A DNA stretch of 37,998 bases. Origin: an uncultured Bacteroidota bacterium. Its GTDB lineage: Bacteria > Bacteroidota > Bacteroidia > Chitinophagales > Chitinophagaceae. Position numbers and translations under genes: made by a program. Of this stretch, positions 23,216 to 31,484 are shown in pieces (position 1 is the stretch's first letter; each line of letters opens with the position of its first letter). Location of the stretch: NCBI GenBank assembly GCA_903903635.1, contig CAIUZK010000048.1, positions 1 to 37,998 of the forward strand, given 5' to 3'. Below the pieces are notes generated by a model. The model did no database searches. It was given only the letters and a program-made list of their open reading frames with translations, and was not told the origin of the DNA.

Positions 23216-23315
23216 CAGCTCCCCTCCTGTTTTTAGGAGTGGGACGATTGGACGAGGCGAAGGCCGAGTACAATCAGGGGTGGTAAACACGCGCACTTCA
23301 GGCAACTCACTCCCC
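23216..23315. repeat. 100-bp module, copy 2
   Basis: Second copy with two differences seen (GAGTGGG for GAGCGGG, and AACACGCGC for AACTCGCGC). A TTGGAAA array and the HTH gene follow. Confidence 0.85.
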
Positions 23316-23452
23316 TCAATTGGAAATTGGAAATTGGAAATTCCCACATTGGAAATTAATTTTTCTATATTATTTGGAAATAATTTCCATTGCAACTATC
23401 TTTACGAAATAAATTGGAAATAAACCAAAATTAACGCCAAAAAACAAGGAAT

Positions 23453-24202
23453 ATAAAACTGGAACAAAAAGAAGCCGCGCAGCGCATCTACTTTCAAACA
23501 GACATCCCCATCTCCCGGATCGCCGAAATACTAAATGTCAGCGAACGAACCATGTACTACTGGATCGAAGAAAACGGTTGGGCCGAAATCAAAAAATGCG
23601 CACAGCACATGCCCATCAAACTAATCGACAACTGCTACCACATCCTCTCCAATTTGCAGGATCACCTGCTTTCGGATGAAAGGAAGGACAAACCCGTAAC
23701 CCACCTCGAAGTCAACTCCATGCACAAGCTGGTCAACACCATCACCAAACTCCGTACCCGCAACACCCTCAGCGAAAACATCGAACTCAACACCTACTTC
23801 CTCGAATACGTCGAACAACAAAACTCCGATATGGCAGAACAAATTAAACCCTACATAGATGGTTTCCTGGCAACCCGTGTAAAAGCCACCAAACAAAATA
23901 AAACGCAATTCCAAACCCCACAACAACCTCCCGTAAACGAAACTCCCAAACCCCAACCCATCAACGAAACAGAAACACCCCTGATGACTGATGAAGAAAT
24001 CGAGTATTACAAGAAAGAATACCCCGAAGATTACCAGAAGGCATTCGAACTAGCCAAAGTAAGATACGAATCTGAAAACCCAGATGCACATCCATTAGAA
24101 TTCGATGCACTCCTCAACTACAAAAAAACACAAACCCAACCAGCCCCACCCCTCAACCGTGCCCAGCGCCGCAAACTGGAACGCTCCCGCAAAGCCGCAT
24201 AA
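23453..24202 (+). CDS. Terminase-small-subunit-like HTH protein with apparent ATA start
   Basis: The N-terminus is a helix-turn-helix of the terminase small subunit/gpP type: EAAQRIYFQTDIPISRIAEI, then LNVSERTMYYWIEENGW. The middle is helical, a Pro/Gln/Thr-rich linker follows (about residues 150-175), and the C-terminus is basic (NRAQRRKLERSRKAA), as in many phage proteins. The HTH is in frame from a stop at 23432, yet no ATG, GTG or TTG precedes it. ATA at 23453, followed by KLEQKE and preceded by AAGGAA, is the likely former ATG. The first canonical ATG is at 23552 and would cut the HTH in half. Codon use is rich in C-ending codons, unlike neighbours, suggesting transfer. No other terminase or phage gene is nearby. 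It may be expressed poorly, truncated, or dead. Confidence 0.6.
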   Translation: MKLEQKEAAQRIYFQTDIPISRIAEILNVSERTMYYWIEENGWAEIKKCAQHMPIKLIDNCYHILSNLQDHLLSDERKDKPVTHLEVNSMHKLVNTITKLRTRNTLSENIELNTYFLEYVEQQNSDMAEQIKPYIDGFLATRVKATKQNKTQFQTPQQPPVNETPKPQPINETETPLMTDEEIEYYKKEYPEDYQKAFELAKVRYESENPDAHPLEFDALLNYKKTQTQPAPPLNRAQRRKLERSRKAA

Positions 24203-24785
24203 AAAAACTACAGCTCCAATTTTCCATTGCACTATTTCTGTTTCTTAACAGACAGGATACCTATTGTCCCAAACACCCAAAAACATAAGCAAAAGGTAAA
24301 AAGCCATCAGGAATACCCTGAAAAGCAACTTTGCTATGGATGAAACAGCAGGTAAAATCAACCAAATCAATCAAACCAGCCTAAATTGAAGGTTCCAACA
24401 CAAACAGCACAATCCGCGAAATCTCTTAATCCCCTAAATCCGCGATTCAGACAATTAACAAATTGAAAATCAATACCAAACCCTGCAATTATTTTGAAGC
24501 GAATTTTGCAAATCAAACTCAAAGAATAAATTATGGAACCACGAAAGAGTTAATGAAGCAATATTGAAACCGCATCCCGATTACCTGATATGCGCGAGTG
24601 GACCACCTTTTAATTTTCTAATTAATAAATTTATAATTTACAAATGTGTTATGTGACCCATGTTATCTGTCTATTGTGAGTGAACCTCGATTATTATTAC
24701 TAATTTGAGATTTTCCAATTCTCTAAAGCTATGATAGCTTGCTGACAAGCAAAACCCATTATTTCCTTGTTTTCTTTCTAAAACC
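24203..24785. other. Non-coding stretch with repeat fragments between the HTH gene and the E1 gene
   Basis: About 580 bases without a supportable gene. At about 24411-24460 the words AATCCGCGAAATC and AATCCGCGATTCAGAC occur close together, a small direct repeat. An inverted fragment of the upstream repeat island lies at 24587-24640. The rest is A-rich and featureless until the promoter of the E1 gene. Confidence 0.5.
24587..24640 (-). repeat. Inverted, diverged copy of the repeat-island junction
   Basis: Read on the minus strand it gives ATTAGAAAATTAAAAGGTGG, then CCACTCGCGCATATCAGGTAA. This matches the island's repeated junction (ATTAGAAATTTACAAGTGGC and CTCGCGCATATCCGGTAA) in the same order. 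It lies on the far side of the HTH gene in opposite orientation, so related sequence flanks that gene in inverted orientation. Confidence 0.6.
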
Positions 24786-24793
24786 TATCTTTG
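24786..24793 (+). promoter_or_regulatory. -7 element for the E1 fusion gene
   Basis: TATCTTTG matches TAnnTTTG, with CTTG at 24766-24769 sixteen bases upstream as a possible -33 element. The start codon is 28 bases downstream. Confidence 0.45.
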
Positions 24794-24821
24794 TACCTGT
24801 CAGTATCTAAGCCATTGCAAT

Positions 24822-27218
24822 ATGCCACAAATCGCCGCTTCATCAAAGTCAGCAAGGTTGTCGTTTGAAGAGTTTAAAAAAGAAGTACTTGATGACTATC
24901 GTCTCGTGGTGGCCAGCAGGGAAGCGAGTCTGATCGGGCGCAGGGAAGTACTGACCGGGAAGGCCAAATTCGGCATTTTCGGAGATGGTAAGGAACTGGC
25001 GCAGGTGGCGGTTTCCAAATGTTTTCAGCCGGGCGATATCCGTTCAGGGTATTACCGGGATCAGACATTGATGTTTGCTACCGGCATGATCACGCTGAAA
25101 CAGTTTTTTGCCCAGTTGTATGCCGATACCGATACCACCAATGAGCCATCGAGCGCAGGAAGAATGATGAACGGGCATTATGGTACCCGCTGGCTGGACG
25201 ACAAAGGCGAGTGGAAAGACCTGATGAAGGAGCCACAGTCGAGCAGCGATATATCGCCCACGGCAGGGCAGATGGTGCGCGCACTGGGCCTGGCATATGC
25301 CTCGAAGATGTACCGTAATGTGGATGAACTGCAGACGGGCTTTGAGAAGTTCACCAATAAAGGAAATGAGGTTATATTTTGCACTATAGGCGATGCCTCG
25401 ACCTCTGAGGGTTTGTTTTGGGAGAGCGTGAATGCGGCGGGTGTGCTGCAGGTACCGCTGGCCTTGTTTGTGTGGGATGATGGTTACGGCATATCTGTGC
25501 CGCGCAAATTCCAGACAACTAAAAATTCAATATCTGATGCCCTGGCTGGCATGCAGTGGGATGAAAAGAAAGGCGGCATTAATATATATACGGTAAAGGG
25601 TTGGGATTATGCCTCGCTGGTGCAAACCATACAGCAGGGCGTAGCACGGGTGCGCGAAACGCAGATACCGGCTATTTTTCATGTTCAGGAAATGACACAG
25701 CCTCAGGGGCATTCTACCTCGGGCTCGCACGAACGGTATAAAAATAAGGAGCGGCTGAACTGGGAAAGGGAATGGGATTGTATGGCCAGGATGAAGCAGT
25801 TTATACTGGAAAACAAAATTGCCCTGCCCGATGAACTGACCACTCTGGAAGAAGAGGCAAGAACCGAAGCCAAGGAAGCCAAGAAACAGGCATGGGCCGA
25901 GTTTATAGCTCCTGTGGTGGAGCAGATAGGGCAGGCTACCCAACTGGGCAACCAGGTTGTGTATGAGGCCGACCAGAACGCTCAGGCTATTGCCGCTGTA
26001 ATAAAAGAACTGAATGCGTTAAAAGAGCCTATCAGAAAAGATGTAGTGCAGGCGGTAAGCAAGATGCTTAATCTTTGTCCAGCACAAGGTGAGGCAGTAA
26101 GGGCATTGCGTAATTATTACGATTATCTGCTGGCAGAGAATAAAGAGCGGTTCTCCTCTCACCTGTATTCGGCATCGAAGCACAGCGCCATGAAGGTAAA
26201 GGAGATACCTCCACACTTTGATGCTGATGTGCGGATGCTGAATGGTTATGAAATACTGAACAGATACTTTGATCAAACGTTTGCAAATAACCCGGCGGTT
26301 TTTGCCTTTGGTGAGGATGTGGGTAAAATAGGAGACGTAAACCAGGGTTTTGCTGGTCTACAGGATAAATACGGGGCTTTAAGGATCTCGGATACCGGAA
26401 TCAGGGAAGCATCTATAATAGGGCAAGGCATTGGTATGGCCATGCGTGGACTGAGACCGATAGCAGAAATACAATATCTGGATTATCTGCTGTACGGATT
26501 GCAACCACTAAGCGATGATGTGGCTACACTGCACTACCGCACCTGCGGCGGGCAAAAATGCCCGATAATAGTGCGCACCCGTGGCCACAGGCTGGAGGGT
26601 GTTTGGCATTCGGGTTCGCCAATGGGCATGATACTGAACTCGCTGAGGGGGATGTATGTATGTGTGCCCCGCAATATGACCCAGGCGGCAGGTATGTATA
26701 ACACCCTGTTGCGCAGCGATGAGCCGGGCCTGGTAATAGAGTGCCTGAACGGCTACCGCCTGAAAGAAAAAGTGCCCACCAACCTGAATGAATTCACCGT
26801 GCCATTTGGGGTGCCTGAGGTGGTGAATGAAGGAACAGACATTACAGTAGTGTCGTATGGGTCGACACTACGTATAATAGATGAGGCTATAGTGAATTAT
26901 TTGCTGCCAAAGGGCATAAGCTGTGAAGTGATAGATGTGCGCACATTGCTGCCATTTGATATCAACCACATGATAGTAGAATCGCTGAAGAAGACCAGCC
27001 GCATAGTATTTGTAGATGAAGATGTGCCGGGTGGCGCGAGCGCATATATGTTTCAGCAGGTAATGGAAAAACAGGGAGGATTCAGATGGCTGGATGCTTC
27101 GCCAAGAACCATTTCGGCCAATGCCCACCGTTCGGCGTATTCTACCGACGGAGATTATTTTTCGAAACCCAATGCAGAGGATATTGCAGTAGTTATAGAA
27201 GAGATGATGCGGGAGTAG
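24822..27218 (+). CDS. 2-oxoacid dehydrogenase E1 component, alpha and beta subunits fused
   Basis: Thiamine-diphosphate enzyme of 798 residues that decarboxylates a 2-oxoacid and passes the acyl group to the lipoyl E2 subunit. The alpha half (about 1-400) shows GYYRDQTLMFATG, the PSSAGRMMNGH phosphorylation-loop region, and the ThDP/Mg motif, here GDA (190-192) and WDD (218-220), where most enzymes have GDG and NN. The beta half begins near residue 455 and includes FAFGEDVG, RISDTGIREASIIGQGIGMA and EIQYLDYLLYG, then FVDEDVPGGASAYM. The fused order and the sequence resemble branched-chain 2-oxoacid dehydrogenases of Bacteroidota, so isoleucine, leucine or valine catabolism or precursor supply for branched fatty acids is likely; pyruvate is possible. 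E2 and E3 are not adjacent. Confidence 0.88.
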   Translation: MPQIAASSKSARLSFEEFKKEVLDDYRLVVASREASLIGRREVLTGKAKFGIFGDGKELAQVAVSKCFQPGDIRSGYYRDQTLMFATGMITLKQFFAQLYADTDTTNEPSSAGRMMNGHYGTRWLDDKGEWKDLMKEPQSSSDISPTAGQMVRALGLAYASKMYRNVDELQTGFEKFTNKGNEVIFCTIGDASTSEGLFWESVNAAGVLQVPLALFVWDDGYGISVPRKFQTTKNSISDALAGMQWDEKKGGINIYTVKGWDYASLVQTIQQGVARVRETQIPAIFHVQEMTQPQGHSTSGSHERYKNKERLNWEREWDCMARMKQFILENKIALPDELTTLEEEARTEAKEAKKQAWAEFIAPVVEQIGQATQLGNQVVYEADQNAQAIAAVIKELNALKEPIRKDVVQAVSKMLNLCPAQGEAVRALRNYYDYLLAENKERFSSHLYSASKHSAMKVKEIPPHFDADVRMLNGYEILNRYFDQTFANNPAVFAFGEDVGKIGDVNQGFAGLQDKYGALRISDTGIREASIIGQGIGMAMRGLRPIAEIQYLDYLLYGLQPLSDDVATLHYRTCGGQKCPIIVRTRGHRLEGVWHSGSPMGMILNSLRGMYVCVPRNMTQAAGMYNTLLRSDEPGLVIECLNGYRLKEKVPTNLNEFTVPFGVPEVVNEGTDITVVSYGSTLRIIDEAIVNYLLPKGISCEVIDVRTLLPFDINHMIVESLKKTSRIVFVDEDVPGGASAYMFQQVMEKQGGFRWLDASPRTISANAHRSAYSTDGDYFSKPNAEDIAVVIEEMMRE

Positions 27219-27464
27219 GGGAGTAGGTACTGATGTAAATAGGTGATTTTTTGGGATAAAGATATATGGAGGAATGGATCAAGGTGTGTTCCTCTTTGTG
27301 TTTGAATAATATAGCAACCGATAAGAACGTACTCAACAGGTTGATGAACATCAACGACCTGTCTGATAGCCATCATTAAGGGTGGCCATATGCCGGAATA
27401 TCTTTGTAATCAGAAATCAGGATACCCGGTTTCGGGAATGCAGGATATTTTTAAAACATATTTT

Positions 27465-27677
27465 ATGAGTCAGGTTCATTTAACCTATTGTTGTTCTAAC
27501 CCGGATTGCCGGAAGAAATTTACAATAGAAGAAGCCGAACGTACAGAAGGTCTGGTACAACTATCAGCAAAAGGATCCGGAAAAGCAGCGCCATGGTCGG
27601 TATCGGTAATACATATATTATGTCCGGAGTGTAAGAATATAGTTTCATCTATACATATACCGGCAGATCCGCTATAA
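27465..27677 (+). CDS. Small putative zinc-ribbon protein
   Basis: A 70-residue protein starting MSQVHLTYCC. It contains CSNPDC followed about 38 residues later by CPEC, spacing that fits one four-cysteine zinc ribbon. No named family is recognised. The frame is open upstream to an ATG at 27390, but the conserved-looking part begins at 27465, so the short start is preferred. It lies alone, 246 bases after the E1 gene. A role in protein or nucleic-acid binding is plausible for a zinc ribbon but unproven. Confidence 0.5.
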   Translation: MSQVHLTYCCSNPDCRKKFTIEEAERTEGLVQLSAKGSGKAAPWSVSVIHILCPECKNIVSSIHIPADPL

Positions 27678-27896
27678 CATCTGTAGACCTGGCCAATAAG
27701 TTTATTAGCAGGCGTAACAGCTTTATGCTGCAAGGTGGAAATAATATGGACTATTTTTTTGTAAATTGAAGTCGGGGTAAAGAAAATGCTCTACCTTACA
27801 TCATAGTACATGGTTGTTTGGCTATTTTCTCCTTGGTTATTCAGGAATTTCAGTCATTCTGTTTATTATATTATTTCACCTGCTTAAAATGTCGCT

Positions 27897-28118
27897 ATGG
27901 TAATTACCCCGGAATTGCAGAGTAAGTTCAATGCCTATTTTGGCAGGATTATGAAACAAACTCCACCGGAGTTGCAAAAGAAATGGGATGGCAAAATAGA
28001 TTGGTCGGAAGCCCGTTCTTATCCGCACATACAGCCCGAAGTGATATCGGAATTGCCGCCAGGGGCAAAGGCTGCTTATGTTAATCTGCTTAATAAGTTG
28101 AGCAGAGGTAATATTTAA
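27897..28118 (+). CDS. Small hypothetical protein
   Basis: A soluble 73-residue protein (MVITPELQSKFNAYFGRIMK and onward), rich in Lys, Pro and Glu, with no signal peptide or membrane segment. No family is recognised. It precedes the DUF6629 gene by 16 bases on the same strand and may be co-transcribed with it. Support comes from ordinary codon use and the tight spacing. Confidence 0.5.
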   Translation: MVITPELQSKFNAYFGRIMKQTPPELQKKWDGKIDWSEARSYPHIQPEVISELPPGAKAAYVNLLNKLSRGNI

Positions 28119-28134
28119 GTATTCACCTGAAAAT

Positions 28135-28794
28135 ATGTGTTTTTCAGCCAGCGCAAGTTTTGCATCTTCAGCATTATTGGCAGCGGTTGGTGTGGCAGGT
28201 ATTGCCCGAAGCCAAACCGCCCCTCAGAGATTTCTGACTGCTATGCCTTTTCTGTTCTCCTTTCAGCAATTGTGCGAGGGGGTAATATGGCTTTCGGTTC
28301 ATGATGCTGGTCTGGCCCATTACCAGAAGGTAGTCATGTATGCTTTCCTTATCATGGCACAGGCAGGATGGCCTTTATTTATTCCCTTCTCAGTGCTTCT
28401 GCTGGAGCACGATTTCAAAAGAAAAAGAATACTGAAATGGTTTGCCGGAGCAGGTGTTTTAGCCGCTGTTTATTATAGCTGGTGTCTGCTTAATTTTGAT
28501 GCTTACCTGGTTATCAATCCCTACCATATCAGGTATGAACTGGATTTCCCGCTTTCTAAAAGATGGTTTTACGGCATACTCTATTTTATACCTGCGGTTT
28601 TCCCAACATTCCTCTCAGGCAATAAACTATTCAGGGCGCTGGGAATGCTGTTGTTGAGTTCTTACCTGATATCCATGATTTGTTACCGGGATTATATTGT
28701 TTCGGTATGGTGTTTCTTTGGGGCGCTGAGCAGTATAACCGCGTTGTTTATTATAAACAAGGAAAGGGCAGAAAACAATAAAATCAATTCTTAA
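28135..28794 (+). CDS. DUF6629-family membrane protein
   Basis: An integral membrane protein of 219 residues with about seven hydrophobic segments. The N-terminus MCFSASASFASSALLAAVGV closely matches the DUF6629 family pattern, which begins MCFSATASF. SFQQLCEGVIWL is also a conserved-looking segment. The family has no established function. The gene follows the small hypothetical gene by 16 bases and converges with the desaturase gene, whose stop is only 11 bases away. Confidence 0.75.
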   Translation: MCFSASASFASSALLAAVGVAGIARSQTAPQRFLTAMPFLFSFQQLCEGVIWLSVHDAGLAHYQKVVMYAFLIMAQAGWPLFIPFSVLLLEHDFKRKRILKWFAGAGVLAAVYYSWCLLNFDAYLVINPYHIRYELDFPLSKRWFYGILYFIPAVFPTFLSGNKLFRALGMLLLSSYLISMICYRDYIVSVWCFFGALSSITALFIINKERAENNKINS

Positions 28795-28805
28795 TAGGAC
28801 GAATA

Positions 28806-29567
28806 TCAAAAGTCATTTTCGCCCTGAGGCTGCTGCGTGGCCAGGTTGGGAAGTTTAATGATGCCTGTCCAGCCAAGTAGCCGGATAACGGGATAGATGG
28901 GGTCCAACTCATACCATTTTCTGCCAAAATTTATAGCCGATGGGAACTTATGGTGGTTGTTGTGGTAGGATTCACCCAGCATCAGGAAGTCGACCGAGAT
29001 CAGGTTGTGGGAGGTGTTTTTCATTTTGTAGCTGGTATAACCATACTTATGAGCAAACCAGTTGATGATGGCGCCATGCACCGCCCCCATAGCAAATATG
29101 GGCAGTAACAGCAGGTACTGCCAGGGTGAAGTGGCAAACATAGCAAAGATGAAAATGTATATCAGTACCCAGAGAACACGGGAAATAGTGCCATCGGCAA
29201 ATTTATCGAAGGAGTTCCATTCGGGCAGATTTTTGGTGAAGCGATCTTCGATGACCATATTCCCGTTCATGATATCGCGGTAAATATTGCGGGTGCGCCA
29301 CATCATGGCAAACACATTTTTGGAATAGGATGGCGAATGGGGATCGAGCTCGGTATCGGTAAAAGCGTGATGCATGCGGTGCATGATGGCATATGCTTTT
29401 GGGCTCATGTAGGATGACCCCTGGGTGATCCAGGATAAAATGAAAAATACTTTCTCGGTTGATTTGCTCATTTTAAACGCGCCATGAGCGGCGTATCGGT
29501 GCTGGAAAAATGTTTGGCAAAATAAGGAGGTATACCATATGCCCACAAAAAAGATAAGTATAAACAT
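28806..29567 (-). CDS. Acyl-CoA (stearoyl-CoA 9-) desaturase
   Basis: Membrane di-iron fatty-acid desaturase of 253 residues. The three histidine boxes are present: HRYAAH (residues 23-28), HRMHH (63-67) and HNNHH near residue 205 in GESYHNNHHKFP. Four membrane segments surround them. The protein begins just ahead of the first box and is shorter than animal enzymes, as is common for bacterial forms. It introduces a cis double bond, normally at C9, into acyl chains using oxygen and an electron donor, and so helps adjust membrane fluidity. The aerobic chemistry implies that the organism uses oxygen. Confidence 0.92.
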   Translation of the reverse strand: MFILIFFVGIWYTSLFCQTFFQHRYAAHGAFKMSKSTEKVFFILSWITQGSSYMSPKAYAIMHRMHHAFTDTELDPHSPSYSKNVFAMMWRTRNIYRDIMNGNMVIEDRFTKNLPEWNSFDKFADGTISRVLWVLIYIFIFAMFATSPWQYLLLLPIFAMGAVHGAIINWFAHKYGYTSYKMKNTSHNLISVDFLMLGESYHNNHHKFPSAINFGRKWYELDPIYPVIRLLGWTGIIKLPNLATQQPQGENDF

Positions 29568-29857
29568 GGAAATTCAATTCCCTTTAGTGAATTTAAACAA
29601 GCTATAGAACGTGCGGAAAATTGAATTTTACAAAGCCACCTGTAACGTGGAAGAGCGAAAGTTATTGAACGCTGAAATTCTACATTTATCTTAAAGGTAG
29701 TATATTTTTGCGGGTGTGGCAACTCATGAAAACCCAATTAGGAATTTCTTAATAGATCTGGTCATTGACTTAATATTCGGGGGCTGAATAAAAAGAATAA
29801 TGTTATCCTTCTTTTTTAGTTCCATTTTTATACTAATTTTCCTGAAAAATTGAGTGT

Positions 29858-30505
29858 ATGAAAAAAATAGGAATTATAGGTTCCGGGGTGGTAGCCCAGT
29901 CACTTGGAAATGGCTTTCTGAAACATAATTATGAGGTAATGCTGAGTTCGCGCGATGCCAATAAACTCGCAGCCTGGAAGGAAAAAGGGGGCAGTAATGC
30001 ACATACCGGCAGTTTTGAGGATGCAGCCCGGTTTGGAGACATTATAGTGCTTGCTGTAAAGGGAACAGTAGCATCGAATGCTATAGAAGAGGCGGGGCCT
30101 CAGAATCTGCAATGGAAAACGGTTATAGATACCTGCAATCCGATTGCTGAAGCAGCGCCGGAAAATGGCGTGTTAAAGTTTTTTACCAATCTGGAAGAAT
30201 CGCTTATGGAGCAGTTGCAGATGCAGTTTCCTGAGATCCATTTTGTAAAAGCATTCAACAGCGTGGGTAATGCATTTATGGTCAATCCGCTATTTGCAGA
30301 GCAACCATCCATGTTCATTTGTGGAAACAATGATAATTCGAAGAAAGAAGTTGGGGAGATACTTGACCAGTTTGGCTGGGGAGTAGAGGATATGGGTAAG
30401 ACCACTGCGGCCCGTGCTATTGAGCCTCTGTGTATGTTGTGGTGTATACCAGGCATGCTGAAGGGCCAGTGGAATCATGCATTCAGGCTGGTTAAGGAAC
30501 GTTGA
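29858..30505 (+). CDS. NADPH-dependent F420-reductase-like NAD(P)-binding protein
   Basis: Rossmann-fold protein of 215 residues similar to the NADP/F420-H2 oxidoreductase-like family. The N-terminus MKKIGIIGSGVVAQSLGNGF is the GxGxxG dinucleotide loop, followed by VMLSSRDANKL, which suits NADPH. DIIVLAVKG and FVKAFNSVGNAFM are family segments. In organisms without F420 these proteins have no agreed substrate, so an NADP-linked reductase is the safest reading. The final residues KER and the TGA stop are encoded inside the left end of the MITE-like element, so the original C-terminus may have been different. Confidence 0.82.
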   Translation: MKKIGIIGSGVVAQSLGNGFLKHNYEVMLSSRDANKLAAWKEKGGSNAHTGSFEDAARFGDIIVLAVKGTVASNAIEEAGPQNLQWKTVIDTCNPIAEAAPENGVLKFFTNLEESLMEQLQMQFPEIHFVKAFNSVGNAFMVNPLFAEQPSMFICGNNDNSKKEVGEILDQFGWGVEDMGKTTAARAIEPLCMLWCIPGMLKGQWNHAFRLVKER

Positions 30506-30652
30506 CAAAATAACTCCCACCATCTTACTCGTTCTATTCCATTTTTATTTCGTTGCAAAAGTCTTTAAATAATTCATTATTCGCAGATTTTACGCCTCAT
30601 AAAAAAGAAATATAACTTCGCAATATGGTGGGAGTTATTTCGTCAACATTCC
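30496..30652. mobile_element. MITE-like element with 28-bp terminal inverted repeats
   Basis: The ends, 30496-30523 and 30625-30652, are inverted copies of each other over 28 bases with two mismatches. The core is GTTGACGAAATAACTCCCAC (A for G in the left copy), running on to CAT. The 101-base interior is AT-rich and non-coding. No transposase is inside, so it would depend on one elsewhere. The left end lies over the last codons and stop of the upstream gene. A clear target duplication was not found. A related solo end is at 35527-35554. It could instead act as a long hairpin terminator or protein-binding site. Confidence 0.65.
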
Positions 30653-30707
30653 TAAGGCATAAGGAAAAAGTTAGAAAAGGAGATTAATGAAATAAAACCG
30701 AAAAATT

Positions 30708-31484
30708 ATGCAGCCAATAATCACTATCCGTCACCTGGCCAAGAACTATGGTGAGAAGGTAGTATTAAAAGATATCAACCTGGATATTTTTCCCGGCCAG
30801 ATCATAGGTTATATCGGCCCTAACGGGGCAGGTAAATCTACGACGGTGAAGATACTTACCGGTATTATCCAGGAGTACAGTGGTGAGGTGATGGTGTTTG
30901 GCACAAATCTGAGGGATAGTATACTGGAGGTGAAAAGTAAAGTGGGTTATATACCAGAACTGGCTGAGCTTTACGACCTGCTTACACCCAGGGAGTATCT
31001 TAACTTTATTGGTAAGCTCTACCATCTTTCGGATGATGTGATAGAGGACAGGTCGCGCAAAATGCTGAATTCGTTTAGTCTGCTGGAGAATATGGATCAG
31101 CGGATGGATAGCTTTTCTAAGGGGATGAAACAAAAAGTGCTTATTACCTCGGGGCTATTGCACAACCCTTCTATCGTGATCATGGATGAGCCGTTGTCGG
31201 GACTGGATGCCAATGCGGTGATACTGGTAAAGGAACTGCTGCAGGCGCTGAAGCAGGAGGGCAAGACCATATTCTATTGTTCGCACATGATGGATGTGGT
31301 AGAGAAGGTATCGGACAGGATAGTACTGATAAATAATGGCAACATCATTGCTGATGGTACCATCGGTGAATTGCGTGAGCAAAGCGCTGATACCCTGGAG
31401 CAGATATTCTCAAGGCTGACATCGGGTGGTAACCAGATTCAGGCGGCTGATGATCTGGCTGCGGCTATGAATGCGGGGGGATAA
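30708..31484 (+). CDS. ABC-2-type transporter ATP-binding protein
   Basis: A 258-residue ABC ATPase. Walker A is GPNGAGKST (37-45), the signature is the variant FSKGM (136-140), Walker B is IVIMDE (156-161) and the switch His is His193 in YCSHMMD. The FSKGMKQK signature and GYIPELAELYDLLTPREYL segment are typical of ABC-2 exporters (DrrA/YhaQ/NatA types). The next gene on the same strand encodes a large hydrophobic protein and is the likely permease, but a 22-copy minisatellite separates them. The substrate is unknown. Confidence 0.9.
   Translation: MQPIITIRHLAKNYGEKVVLKDINLDIFPGQIIGYIGPNGAGKSTTVKILTGIIQEYSGEVMVFGTNLRDSILEVKSKVGYIPELAELYDLLTPREYLNFIGKLYHLSDDVIEDRSRKMLNSFSLLENMDQRMDSFSKGMKQKVLITSGLLHNPSIVIMDEPLSGLDANAVILVKELLQALKQEGKTIFYCSHMMDVVEKVSDRIVLINNGNIIADGTIGELREQSADTLEQIFSRLTSGGNQIQAADDLAAAMNAGG

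Larger units (their letters stand above)
22484..23360. repeat. Mosaic repeat island built from heptamer arrays and two longer modules
   Basis: Nearly 900 bases made of three repeated building blocks. Five short arrays of TTGGAAA units recur at about 22486, 22625, 22765, 23087 and 23317. Most carry the same ending, ATTGAATAATTGGAAATT, and several then run into AAGTGGC and CTCGCGCAC. An 82-base module occurs twice, a 100-base module twice, and a degenerate start of the first module occurs at about 23131. No gene is supported; frames seen here come from the repeats themselves. About 160 bases at 22825-22983 are not obviously repeated. The island ends just before the HTH gene at 23453. Confidence 0.8.

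Noticed and set aside
22484-23360. CRISPR array
   Set aside because: Repeats are of several kinds, vary in spacing from 7 to 141 bases, and the intervals are themselves repeated rather than unique spacers; no cas genes are nearby.
22855-23395. Two minus-strand frames sharing a block of about 30 residues
   Set aside because: The shared block is simply the 100-bp DNA module translated; the frames are a by-product of the repeats.
23453-24202. Start of a prophage
   Set aside because: Only a terminase-small-subunit-like HTH gene is present; no large terminase, portal, capsid, tail, integrase or lysis genes follow, and the next gene is metabolic.
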